Below, one piece after another: positions 1 to 6,747 of a stretch of DNA of 16,467 nucleotides. Source of the stretch: Lachnoclostridium sp. UBA6475 (GTDB lineage Bacteria; Bacillota; Clostridia; Lachnospirales; Lachnospiraceae); the NCBI GenBank assembly GCA_002435545.1, contig DJNB01000215.1, positions 1 to 16,467 on the forward strand, in the 5' to 3' direction. The first letter of the stretch is position 1. Each line of letters opens with the position of its first letter. The notes under the pieces were generated by a model. The model was given only the letters and a program-made list of their open reading frames with translations. It ran no database searches and was not told the origin of the DNA. A program made the position numbers and the translations under genes.

Positions 1-28
1 ACTAACGTTGGAAAGAACCAAAAAAACC

Positions 29-57
29 TTGACATTTCCATTTTCTAAGAGTATACT
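29..57 (+). promoter_or_regulatory. Sigma-A-type promoter of the GntR/ABC operon
   Basis: A perfect -35 hexamer TTGACA (29-34) is separated by exactly 17 bp from a -10 hexamer TATACT (52-57), so transcription should start near 64. It sits about 60 bp upstream of the regulator's start codon, and the inverted repeat at 54-88 begins inside the -10 element. Confidence 0.85.
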
Positions 58-88
58 AACTGTATCATCACAAATGGTACAGTTAGTA
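54..88. promoter_or_regulatory. Putative operator: perfect 11-bp inverted repeat
   Basis: TACTAACTGTA (54-64) and its exact reverse complement TACAGTTAGTA (78-88) are separated by 13 bp. The repeat overlaps the -10 element and the predicted transcription start, so a bound protein would block RNA polymerase. YtrA-subfamily GntR regulators are known to bind spaced palindromes in front of their own operons, and the first gene here is such a regulator, so autorepression is inferred. An RNA hairpin in the 5' leader is the alternative reading. A further ACTAAC at 1-6 could be part of another half-site cut off by the window edge. Confidence 0.75.
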
Positions 89-110
89 CAGATGATGCAG
101 TTGCTTGAAA

Positions 111-120
111 AGGGAGGTGA
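111..120 (+). promoter_or_regulatory. Ribosome binding site that fixes the regulator start
   Basis: AGGGAGGTGA is an almost complete anti-16S match ending 4 nt before the ATG at 125. It shows that the regulator starts at 125 and not at the upstream in-frame ATG at 8, which lies before the promoter. Confidence 0.85.
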
Positions 121-124
121 CGAT

Positions 125-502
125 ATGATTGAGATTAATCCGACAAGCAGCCAGCCAATCTTTGAGCAGATCATCGCGCAAGTGAAGATGGCGGTACTCA
201 AAGGGCTTTTAAAACCGGGGGACAGCATTCCGTCGGTTCGGAAGATGGCGCTTTCGCTGTCTGTGACACCGGGGACGGTGGCAAAAGCGTACAGCGAGCT
301 GGAGCGGCAGCAAGTGATCGTGACAATTCGCGGAAAAGGTGCTTATATCGCGGAGACAGGAAAGATACAGCCTTCGGAGAGGCAGAAAGAGCAGGGAAAA
401 CAGAAACTAAAAGAAGCCTGTGTAGAAATGATATATCTGGGTTTTTCCAAAAAAGAGATTGTGAAGATGGTGGAAGAACTGTATGAGACAGCGACTTCAT
501 AA
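125..502 (+). CDS. GntR family transcriptional regulator, YtrA subfamily
   Basis: This 125-residue DNA-binding protein probably represses its own operon. Residues 10-77 form a GntR winged helix-turn-helix: the opening FEQI helix, the PGDSIPSVRKMA turn (31-42), the VTPGTVAKAYSELE recognition helix region (47-60) and the wing ending RGKGAYIA (69-76). Only about 48 residues follow, which is the short dimerisation tail of the YtrA subfamily rather than a FadR, HutC or MocR effector domain. The start at 125 has a very strong ribosome binding site; an in-frame reading from position 8 would run through the promoter and is rejected. The ABC ATPase gene follows 18 bp downstream. In YtrA systems the inducer is often cell-envelope stress or an antimicrobial; the ligand here cannot be read from the sequence. 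Confidence 0.93.
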   Translation: MIEINPTSSQPIFEQIIAQVKMAVLKGLLKPGDSIPSVRKMALSLSVTPGTVAKAYSELERQQVIVTIRGKGAYIAETGKIQPSERQKEQGKQKLKEACVEMIYLGFSKKEIVKMVEELYETATS

Positions 503-520
503 AGAAAGGAAGGGGAAACG

Positions 521-1405
521 ATGTTAGAGGTAAAACATGTGACGAAATCATATACCAGAGGGGGAACACCTGCGATTGAAGACATCTCATTTCAGGTGGA
601 ACCGGGAAAGATACACGGATTGATCGGACCAAATGGTTCCGGAAAGACGACATTGATCAAGTGTATCACAGGAATCCTGTCAACCGATGAAGGAGAGATT
701 TTGCTGGATGGAGAAAAAATCTACGACAATCCGGTGGCAAAGGAAAAGATAGGGTACGTGGCAGATAATTGTAATTTTTTCCTGAATTACAAAGTAAAGG
801 ACATGATTAAATTTTATCAGGGCATGTACGGAAAATTTGAGGAAGAAGAGTTTCATAAGTTAAATGAAATGTTTCAGATCCCATTGACAAGGAGAGTGGG
901 GCATCTGTCGAAGGGACAGAAAATGCGGCTTTCCTTTATGCTGAATATGGCGATGAAGCCGGAACTGCTTGTGATGGATGAACCGACCTCCGGACTGGAT
1001 GCGATGGCAAAAGCGGATCTTCTGGAACAGGTGATCGCTAAAGTAGATTATGATGAGACGGCGGTGATCATTTCGACCCATCATCTGCATGAACTGGAAA
1101 AAATATGTGATACGGTGACGATGATGAACATTGGAGGAATCCAGTATCAGGGAGAACTGGACGACGTGAAAGACAATATTCAGAAATATCAGGTGGTATT
1201 TAAGGGAGGCATTCCGGAGGGAGTACTTGGCAGTGAAAATATCGTCAATTATTCCAATATCGGAAGCGTTTATACCTTTTTATGGCAGGGGTCGGAAGAT
1301 GCGATCACCTATTTTATGGATAGAGGAGCAGATCTGGCAGAGAAGACCGAGATCTCTTTGGAAGAAGTCTTTATCTATTCGAATCGAAGGAGGAGAGAAA
1401 AATGA
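521..1405 (+). CDS. ABC transporter ATP-binding protein (YtrB/CcmA-like)
   Basis: This is a 294-residue cytoplasmic ATPase subunit that should energise the permease encoded next. Visible motifs are Walker A GPNGSGKTT (36-44), signature LSKGQ (129-133), Walker B LLVMDEP (149-155), D-loop SGLD (157-160) and the switch histidine in ISTHH (H187). The signature has K where LSGGQ is usual, which is common in drug- and peptide-exporter ATPases of this branch. The Q-loop region IGYVADNC (77-84) has no glutamine at the expected place. About 85 residues after the NBD form a C-terminal extension typical of ABC-2 exporters. The start has a good ribosome binding site (AGGAAGGGG, 508-516), and the stop overlaps the permease start as ATGA, so the two are translationally coupled. 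The substrate is unknown. Confidence 0.92.
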   Translation: MLEVKHVTKSYTRGGTPAIEDISFQVEPGKIHGLIGPNGSGKTTLIKCITGILSTDEGEILLDGEKIYDNPVAKEKIGYVADNCNFFLNYKVKDMIKFYQGMYGKFEEEEFHKLNEMFQIPLTRRVGHLSKGQKMRLSFMLNMAMKPELLVMDEPTSGLDAMAKADLLEQVIAKVDYDETAVIISTHHLHELEKICDTVTMMNIGGIQYQGELDDVKDNIQKYQVVFKGGIPEGVLGSENIVNYSNIGSVYTFLWQGSEDAITYFMDRGADLAEKTEISLEEVFIYSNRRRREK

Positions 1406-2523
1406 GAAATCAATATCGTACGTATATGAAACGTGAGATCAAGAAAACATACCCGCTTCTTATCGCGGGAATTCTGTTTTTGTTACTTGCCGGGATCGTT
1501 GCTGCGAGTATGACAAAAGGAGCTTATGAAGCTGCTTTGCTTGAAATGTCAGATCACTTTACCAGTCAGACTGTGTTGAGCATGTCAGACGCAGCGGATC
1601 TTTTTGTGAAAGCGGCATTTGGTGGAAGCGCTCCCACCTTTTATTTGATGGCAATTCTTGTGTTTCTTGTGCTGCTTCTTCAGCAGACATTTTCACAGGA
1701 AAATCGAAGCGGAATTGCAGATTTTTTACAGGTTTTGCCACTTCGTGAGCGGGATAAAGTAATTATGAAACTGATCAATGCCCATGCGGCAATTGCTTTA
1801 TATTCGTTATCGTTTGGAGTTATTATGTCACTGTCCTGTCTGAGCGTCAACGGCAGTCTTCAGAAAGTGACAGAATTTTACTTTAAATCTTTTACACAGA
1901 CCAATCCTTACAGTTTGATCTGGCATAGCGTGCTTTTACAATTTTTGGGAATGAGTTCCATTTATCTGATGTTCTTCCTGACGATCACATGCATTCATAA
2001 CCGCTTTTTGTCTTATGCAATTGGTGTCGGTTTCTTGATCAGTCCGGTGGCGTTCAGTCTGTGGTTTGGTGATATCTTTCGTTATGGACAGGAGAGAAGC
2101 CTGATCGTAAGATATTTTCTTCCCTGCTACTTCTTCCCGGATGTGCTCTTTATAGGTACGTCAGGAGGCGATTCTTATCTAAATATCGAGTGGGACGGAT
2201 ATGGCGCACACATTACACTTTACATTGGTATGATCGTAGTGGCAGGTGCCTTGATCGTGCTTGCTGTCTCAAAAAAATGGCATATTCGGGAGGCACACAA
2301 TGTGCTGATGAATGATGAAACGGCAGCACAGTTTGTTATCACAGGAATTGCATTTTGTACCGCATTGTTTGGGGCAGATTTTATCCTGCAGATGATAACC
2401 TATGGCAGAGACCATTATTCTATGGTGACATACTGGGCGTTGTGCATTATCATTACGATTATTTGTTACACAATTCTAAGTATTATCCGGCGGCTGATCG
2501 AAAAACGTCAGCAGGGAATGTAA
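1402..2523 (+). CDS. ABC-2-like transporter permease
   Basis: This 373-residue integral membrane protein is presumably the membrane half of the transporter with the preceding ATPase. Hydrophobic segments are visible near residues 18-37, 79-97, 128-148, 172-198, 203-223, 271-290, 309-329 and 341-362, giving about eight helices. Between helices 2 and 3 lies a polar loop, SQENRSGIADFLQVLPLRERDK (about 98-119). An ENRSGI..FL..LP.-R type segment recurs in ABC-2 permeases of Firmicutes and probably contacts the ATPase. The start overlaps the ATPase stop by 4 bp. A large extracytoplasmic loop between helices 1 and 2 (about 38-78) could take part in substrate handling. No substrate can be assigned; YtrA-controlled relatives are often linked to peptide antibiotics or envelope stress. 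Confidence 0.85.
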   Translation: MRNQYRTYMKREIKKTYPLLIAGILFLLLAGIVAASMTKGAYEAALLEMSDHFTSQTVLSMSDAADLFVKAAFGGSAPTFYLMAILVFLVLLLQQTFSQENRSGIADFLQVLPLRERDKVIMKLINAHAAIALYSLSFGVIMSLSCLSVNGSLQKVTEFYFKSFTQTNPYSLIWHSVLLQFLGMSSIYLMFFLTITCIHNRFLSYAIGVGFLISPVAFSLWFGDIFRYGQERSLIVRYFLPCYFFPDVLFIGTSGGDSYLNIEWDGYGAHITLYIGMIVVAGALIVLAVSKKWHIREAHNVLMNDETAAQFVITGIAFCTALFGADFILQMITYGRDHYSMVTYWALCIIITIICYTILSIIRRLIEKRQQGM

Positions 2524-2536
2524 GAAAGGGGGCATA

Positions 2537-3571
2537 ATGATGAATGCTAAAAATTCAAAATGGCTGGGAATTATCCTTGTTCCATTCATATTTGGAATTT
2601 TAATCCTGGTGGCATCGGTATCTGTCAAAGGGCAAAAAGAAGATGCGTACAGCGACATGACGATGGATGCCATGAGTGGAACAGAAAACTATACGGCGCG
2701 GGGGTACGTGAAAGCAAAGGACTTTCCGCAGGCACTTCAAAATCTTGTCGCTTCGGGGCTGCTTACCGTTGACGAGGATACAGCTGTCGATGATGAGGAT
2801 GATGATTATGTGGAAGACGTGAGCAGTTATAAATCCAGTTACGAATGTCTTTTAGACAGCCCGGAATTTATGAAGAAAAAGACCGGAAATGTGGTGAGTA
2901 CATTAGATTCGGAATCCAATTATATGTTCAAGATCAAGTTTGACTATAAGAAAAAAGTATTTACGGACGAGTCCTATGATACGATTGCCAAAGTGGAACA
3001 ATGTGGTTTTACCGGATTTACGGAGCAGATCAAGCGGTTGGAAAAAGAGTATCAGAGCATATCACAGACAGCCATAGAAGATGGGCAGTATGACTTAGGT
3101 TATCGGATCTATAATCAGGGAGTCGGTTTTGAATTGAATGAGTTATTACACGGAGAAATTCAAGTGGAACTGCTGCTCAATGTCAACAGTCTTTACATTC
3201 CGGAAAAATACCGGAACATCATTGAAACCGTGACACAAAGTGGAGAGTATAGGCTGTGTGCTTCCAGTGTGGATACGAAAAGTGAGGTTCTGACATTTGG
3301 TGCGGCCAATGCTGTCCTGACACGGGGTACAGGAGAAAACTATGAGGAGGGAACCGGACCGGATATGCCGACCTTTGGCGACACGACGATCAGTTTCATC
3401 TTTCAGGATAATCAGGTGACCGGATACTATGTGACAACCAATGAAAGTAAATTGGAATTGACAGAATCTGACAAAAAACTTATTCAGACGGTGGCGCCGG
3501 GACTTAAACTGAGCGTTCCGGAACATCCAAATTACAAAGAACTTGCCAATAAATTATATATTGCCAAATAA
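2537..3571 (+). CDS. Membrane-anchored extracytoplasmic protein of unknown family
   Basis: I do not recognise this 344-residue protein. Residues 9-30 are one hydrophobic segment after a short KNSK start, and there is no AXA or lipobox cleavage site, so an uncleaved N-terminal anchor with about 310 residues outside the membrane is likely. Residues 79-94 are strikingly acidic, with eleven D/E in sixteen, which could bind cations or a basic ligand. The rest is mixed and hydrophilic, with possible beta-rich segments and no familiar motif. Two adjacent ATG codons (2537 and 2540) follow the ribosome binding site GAAAGGGGG (2524-2532); the first is used here. It is the last gene of the regulated ABC operon, 13 bp after the permease. 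It is probably an accessory subunit, a substrate sensor or a self-protection protein, by inference from position only. Confidence 0.8.
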   Translation: MMNAKNSKWLGIILVPFIFGILILVASVSVKGQKEDAYSDMTMDAMSGTENYTARGYVKAKDFPQALQNLVASGLLTVDEDTAVDDEDDDYVEDVSSYKSSYECLLDSPEFMKKKTGNVVSTLDSESNYMFKIKFDYKKKVFTDESYDTIAKVEQCGFTGFTEQIKRLEKEYQSISQTAIEDGQYDLGYRIYNQGVGFELNELLHGEIQVELLLNVNSLYIPEKYRNIIETVTQSGEYRLCASSVDTKSEVLTFGAANAVLTRGTGENYEEGTGPDMPTFGDTTISFIFQDNQVTGYYVTTNESKLELTESDKKLIQTVAPGLKLSVPEHPNYKELANKLYIAK

Positions 3572-3576
3572 AAACC

Positions 3577-3605
3577 TTTAAAAGCCTCTTTGTTTGTGGT
3601 AGAAT
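3577..3605 (+). promoter_or_regulatory. Possible fbp promoter inside the hairpin
   Basis: A weak -35 TTTAAA (3577-3582, 4 of 6 matches) lies 17 bp before a fair -10 TAGAAT (3600-3605, 5 of 6). The predicted start near 3612 would give a leader of about 30 nt that lacks the upstream hairpin arm and leaves the ribosome binding site free. This is inferred from hexamer matches only. Confidence 0.45.
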
Positions 3606-3641
3606 AAATACTGATTCTACGAACAAACAGGAGGCTTTTTT
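3580..3641 (+). terminator. Long hairpin plus T-run; also buries the fbp ribosome binding site
   Basis: The arms 3580-3605 and 3614-3639 pair as three helices of 9, 7 and 7 bp: AAAAGCCTC with GAGGCTTTT, TGTTTGT with ACAAACA, and GTAGAAT with ATTCTAC. Small internal bulges separate them, and the loop is 8 nt (3606-3613). The downstream arm ends in a run of six T (3636-3641) directly before the fbp ATG at 3642. This has the form of an intrinsic terminator for the upstream operon. Unusually, its descending arm contains the fbp Shine-Dalgarno AGGAGG (3629-3634). Confidence 0.75.
3629..3634 (+). promoter_or_regulatory. fbp ribosome binding site within the hairpin stem
   Basis: AGGAGG lies 7 nt before the ATG at 3642, ideal spacing, but every base except G3630 pairs with the upstream arm of the hairpin in any transcript that reads in from the ABC operon. 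Confidence 0.8.
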
Positions 3642-5540
3642 ATGTCCGTTGACAGAACATTATACTTGAAGATTTTAGCAGAAAAATATCAATCGGTACA
3701 AGCCGTTTGCAGAGAAATTATAAATTTGAATGCGATACTCAACCTGCCGAAGGGAACGGAACATTTTATGAGTGACCTTCATGGGGAGTATGAAGCATTT
3801 TGCCATATACTGAACAACTGCTCCGGAGTCATCCGCGAGAAGGTGGATCTTTTGTTTGAAGAGCAGTTAAATGACTCCGAACGTCAGGCAGTCTGTACCC
3901 TGATCTACTATCCAAAAGAAAAGCTGGAGCAGTTAAAAAAGGAAAATGCCCTGTCCACAGAGAGATACCGCATGATCCTGAATCAGCTGATCGAGATCGC
4001 CAAACTTCTTTCTTCCAAATATACAAGATCGAAAGTGCGTAAGGCGATGCCGGAGGATTTTGCGTATATTATCGACGAGCTTCTGCATGTGCAGAAAGAC
4101 GAGGACGATAACCAGGTGCGCTATCACCAGAAGATTTTAGATACGATACTGGAAATTGACAATGCGGATGAATTTATCGTCGCACTGGCAGAACTGATCA
4201 AGCGGCTGGCGGTCGATCATCTGCATATCGTCGGAGATATTTTTGACCGCGGACCTTATGCGGATAAGATCATGGATCTTTTGATGAACTACCATTCCCT
4301 TGATTTTGAGTGGGGAAACCATGATATCTTGTGGATGGGGGCAGCAGCGGGCAACCAGGCATGTATCGCCAATGTTGTGAAAAATAATCTGCGCCACCAC
4401 AACACCGAGATCTTAGAGAGCGGCTATGGCATCAGTCTCCGCGAACTTGCGTTGTTTGCGGAAAAAACGTATGCCAATGTGGAGCCGATGGAGGCAGCCG
4501 ATAAAGCGGTTTCCGTCATGCTTTTGAAACTGGAAGGCCGGACGATACAGCGTCATCCGGAATATGGGATGAATGACCGTCTGCTCCTTTCAAAGATCAA
4601 TAAAGAGGCAAAGACTGTCGAGATTAACGGAAAAGAATATCCGCTGAAAGATGGGGATTTTCCTACACTACAGAGTGAAGATGCGTATGCGCTTACGGAA
4701 GAAGAAGCGCATGTGATGGACGAGCTTACGACTGCATTTATAAACAGTGACCGTTTGCAGCGGCACATTTCCTACCTGTATGAGAAAGGAAGCATGTACC
4801 GCATTTTCAATGGAAATCTGCTGTATCACGGCTGTGTGCCATTGGATGAAAGTGGAAATTTTGATGGTGTTCGGTTTGGCGACGAAATTTATCAGGGAAA
4901 ACGGTATCTTGACTATGCGGATAGGATGGCAAGACGGGCGTATTTTCACCGCAAAGACCGTGACGCATTGGATTTTATGTGGTTTTTGTGGTGTGGGCGC
5001 AAATCCCCGCTTTGCGGGCGTAATATCAAGACTTTTGAGAGAATGTTTGTGACCGACGAGAGTGCATGGGTCGAGGAGAGCAATCCGTACTACCGCTATC
5101 ACGAGGAAGAGCGAACCTGCAATATGATCCTGCGTGAGTTCGGACTGTATTCCGAACATTCGCACATTATCAACGGGCATACGCCGGTAAAAACGATGGA
5201 AGGGGAACAGCCGATCCGGGCAGGCGGAAAACTGCTTGTCATCGATGGCGGATTCTGCAAAGATTATCATAAGACGACGGGAATTGCCGGATATACATTA
5301 ATTTACAATTCCCACGGTATGCGTATCAAAGCGCACCACCCGTTTGAAAGTGTTAAAAAGGCATTGCAGGAAAACAAGGACATTGCGTCGGAGAGTCAGA
5401 TCGTCGAGACGGAGAAGACCCGTGTACTTGTAAAAGATACGGATGTGGGAAAAAAGATCATGGCTTATATATCCGATCTGGAAGAATTGATGCAGCAGTA
5501 CCGTAATGGAACGATCGAACCGGGCACGAAATTGTTTTGA
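3642..5540 (+). CDS. fbp: Fructose-1,6-bisphosphatase, class III
   Basis: This 632-residue cytoplasmic enzyme removes the 1-phosphate of fructose-1,6-bisphosphate to give fructose-6-phosphate, the committed step of gluconeogenesis. Length and motifs fit the Firmicutes class III (Bacillus Fbp) family, which is unrelated to the classical FBPases and has a calcineurin-like metallophosphatase core. Metal- and phosphate-binding motifs are visible in order: SDLHGEYEAF (44-53), VGDIFDRGPYADK (197-209), WGNHDILWMG (224-233) and NGHTPVK (511-517). The region in between holds family-specific insertions. Nothing is truncated. The family is generally Mn2+-dependent, and the Bacillus enzyme responds to phosphoenolpyruvate; whether this one does cannot be seen. 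Expression probably depends on the hairpin/promoter arrangement just upstream. No terminator was found in the 31 bp before the next gene, so read-through into it is likely. Confidence 0.97.
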   Translation: MSVDRTLYLKILAEKYQSVQAVCREIINLNAILNLPKGTEHFMSDLHGEYEAFCHILNNCSGVIREKVDLLFEEQLNDSERQAVCTLIYYPKEKLEQLKKENALSTERYRMILNQLIEIAKLLSSKYTRSKVRKAMPEDFAYIIDELLHVQKDEDDNQVRYHQKILDTILEIDNADEFIVALAELIKRLAVDHLHIVGDIFDRGPYADKIMDLLMNYHSLDFEWGNHDILWMGAAAGNQACIANVVKNNLRHHNTEILESGYGISLRELALFAEKTYANVEPMEAADKAVSVMLLKLEGRTIQRHPEYGMNDRLLLSKINKEAKTVEINGKEYPLKDGDFPTLQSEDAYALTEEEAHVMDELTTAFINSDRLQRHISYLYEKGSMYRIFNGNLLYHGCVPLDESGNFDGVRFGDEIYQGKRYLDYADRMARRAYFHRKDRDALDFMWFLWCGRKSPLCGRNIKTFERMFVTDESAWVEESNPYYRYHEEERTCNMILREFGLYSEHSHIINGHTPVKTMEGEQPIRAGGKLLVIDGGFCKDYHKTTGIAGYTLIYNSHGMRIKAHHPFESVKKALQENKDIASESQIVETEKTRVLVKDTDVGKKIMAYISDLEELMQQYRNGTIEPGTKLF

Positions 5541-5571
5541 CAGATTTTTACAATAAAGGAAGGCGAAGAAG

Positions 5572-6747
5572 ATGAGACAGATCAGTGTACAGGAAGCACT
5601 TGCGTTATCGAATGAGGAAGCAGTTTTGGTAGATATACGGCAGGAGGAAGAATTTTCCAGAGGAAGCATTCCGGGGGCAGTAAATATTCCGGCAGAGGAA
5701 CTGGAAGACCACGCGGAGTTATGGCAGCAGGACAAGACGGTGTATCTGTTCTGTCATACGGGACGAAAGAGTGCGGAATGCGTACAGGATCTGGAAAAAG
5801 AAGGAAAAAATGTCGTCGATGTGGAAGGGGGATACCGTTCGTACCTGCGGTACTCTTTGAGCCAGTTTACGAAGCAGGAAGAAAATCTGGAAGAACGCAC
5901 GGCACAGATTGAGCGGAGTATTATTAAAAAATTCCGCAAACCGATCTGGCGCCGGTTTACGAAAGCCATCAAAGAATACGAACTGATCCGGGAAGGAGAT
6001 AAGATTGCGGTCTGCATCTCCGGCGGCAAGGATTCCATGCTGCTGGCAAAACTTATTCAGGAGATCAAAAAGCACGGACAGATTTCCTTTGATGCGATCT
6101 TTCTCGTAATGAATCCGGGGTACAATGAGGACAATTGGAATATCATACAAAACAACGCGAAAATACTGGGGATTCCGCTGACGGTGTTCAATACAGAGAT
6201 TTTTGACGTAGTCGCAGGCATTGAGAAAAATCCGTGTTATCTCTGTGCGAGAATGCGCCGCGGTTACCTGTATTCGAAGGCAAAAGAACTCGGCTGCAAT
6301 AAGATCGCACTCGGCCACCATTTTGATGACGTGATCGAGACGATTTTGATGGGAATGCTTTACAGTGGAAAAGTCGAGACGATGATGCCAAAGTTAAACA
6401 GTTCAAACTTTGCCGGCATGGAACTGATCCGTCCGCTGTATCTTGTCAAAGAGGCGGATATCAAGGCATGGCGGGATTACAACGATCTGCATTTTATCCA
6501 GTGTGCCTGCCGGTTTACCGAGCATTGTGCGACGTGCGGCGGTGACAAGCCATCGAAGCGCGATGAGATGAAAGAGCTGATCGCGCAGTTTCGTAAGACA
6601 AGTGATGTCATCGAGTCGAATATTTTCAACAGTGTGCGGAATATCAATCTGCGCACCGTGATCGGCTATCATAAGGATGACTGGGAATATAATTTCTTAG
6701 ATGATTATGACAAATATCGGAAGGAAGAGGACGATGAGGGACAATAA
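5572..6747 (+). CDS. Rhodanese / TtcA-like tRNA thiolation fusion protein
   Basis: This 391-residue protein joins a sulfur carrier to a tRNA-thiolating ATPase. Residues 1-95 are a rhodanese domain with VDIRQEEEF (20-28), the SRGSIPGAVNIP motif (29-40) and an active-site loop CHTGRKS with Cys61. After a charged linker, residues 118-370 form a PP-loop domain of the TtcA type: SGGKDS (150-155) for ATP, CYLC (C222, C225), the ALGHHFDDVIET motif (246-257), and a cysteine-rich CAC...C..C cluster (C311, C313, C319, C322). TtcA makes 2-thiocytidine at tRNA position 32 using a [4Fe-4S] cluster held by a CxxC pair and a third cysteine. The fused rhodanese probably hands persulfide sulfur to it. The start follows AAAGGAAGG at 5555-5563. 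The 3' end overlaps the next gene by 14 bp. A related thiolation target is possible, so no gene symbol is given. Confidence 0.88.
   Translation: MRQISVQEALALSNEEAVLVDIRQEEEFSRGSIPGAVNIPAEELEDHAELWQQDKTVYLFCHTGRKSAECVQDLEKEGKNVVDVEGGYRSYLRYSLSQFTKQEENLEERTAQIERSIIKKFRKPIWRRFTKAIKEYELIREGDKIAVCISGGKDSMLLAKLIQEIKKHGQISFDAIFLVMNPGYNEDNWNIIQNNAKILGIPLTVFNTEIFDVVAGIEKNPCYLCARMRRGYLYSKAKELGCNKIALGHHFDDVIETILMGMLYSGKVETMMPKLNSSNFAGMELIRPLYLVKEADIKAWRDYNDLHFIQCACRFTEHCATCGGDKPSKRDEMKELIAQFRKTSDVIESNIFNSVRNINLRTVIGYHKDDWEYNFLDDYDKYRKEEDDEGQ
6721..6730 (+). promoter_or_regulatory. Ribosome binding site inside the end of the TtcA-like gene
   Basis: AAGGAAGAGG ends 3 nt before the ATG at 6734, inside the upstream coding region. 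It supports 6734 as the start of the ABC exporter rather than the in-frame ATG at 6701, which would overlap the TtcA-like gene by 47 bp. It also implies translational coupling. Confidence 0.6.

Noticed and set aside
8..124. In-frame 39-codon N-terminal extension of the GntR regulator
   Set aside because: It runs through the promoter and operator, has no ribosome binding site, and the family's N-terminus matches the start at 125.
4668..5270. 200-codon open frame on the minus strand
   Set aside because: It is contained in fbp, whose motifs are continuous and intact.
5537..5554. TTGACA (5537-5542) and TACAAT (5549-5554) as a promoter before the TtcA-like gene
   Set aside because: The hexamers are only 6 bp apart, and no fair partner is found at 16-18 bp for either.
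5719..6321. 200-codon open frame on the minus strand
   Set aside because: It is contained in the rhodanese-TtcA gene, which has clear catalytic motifs.
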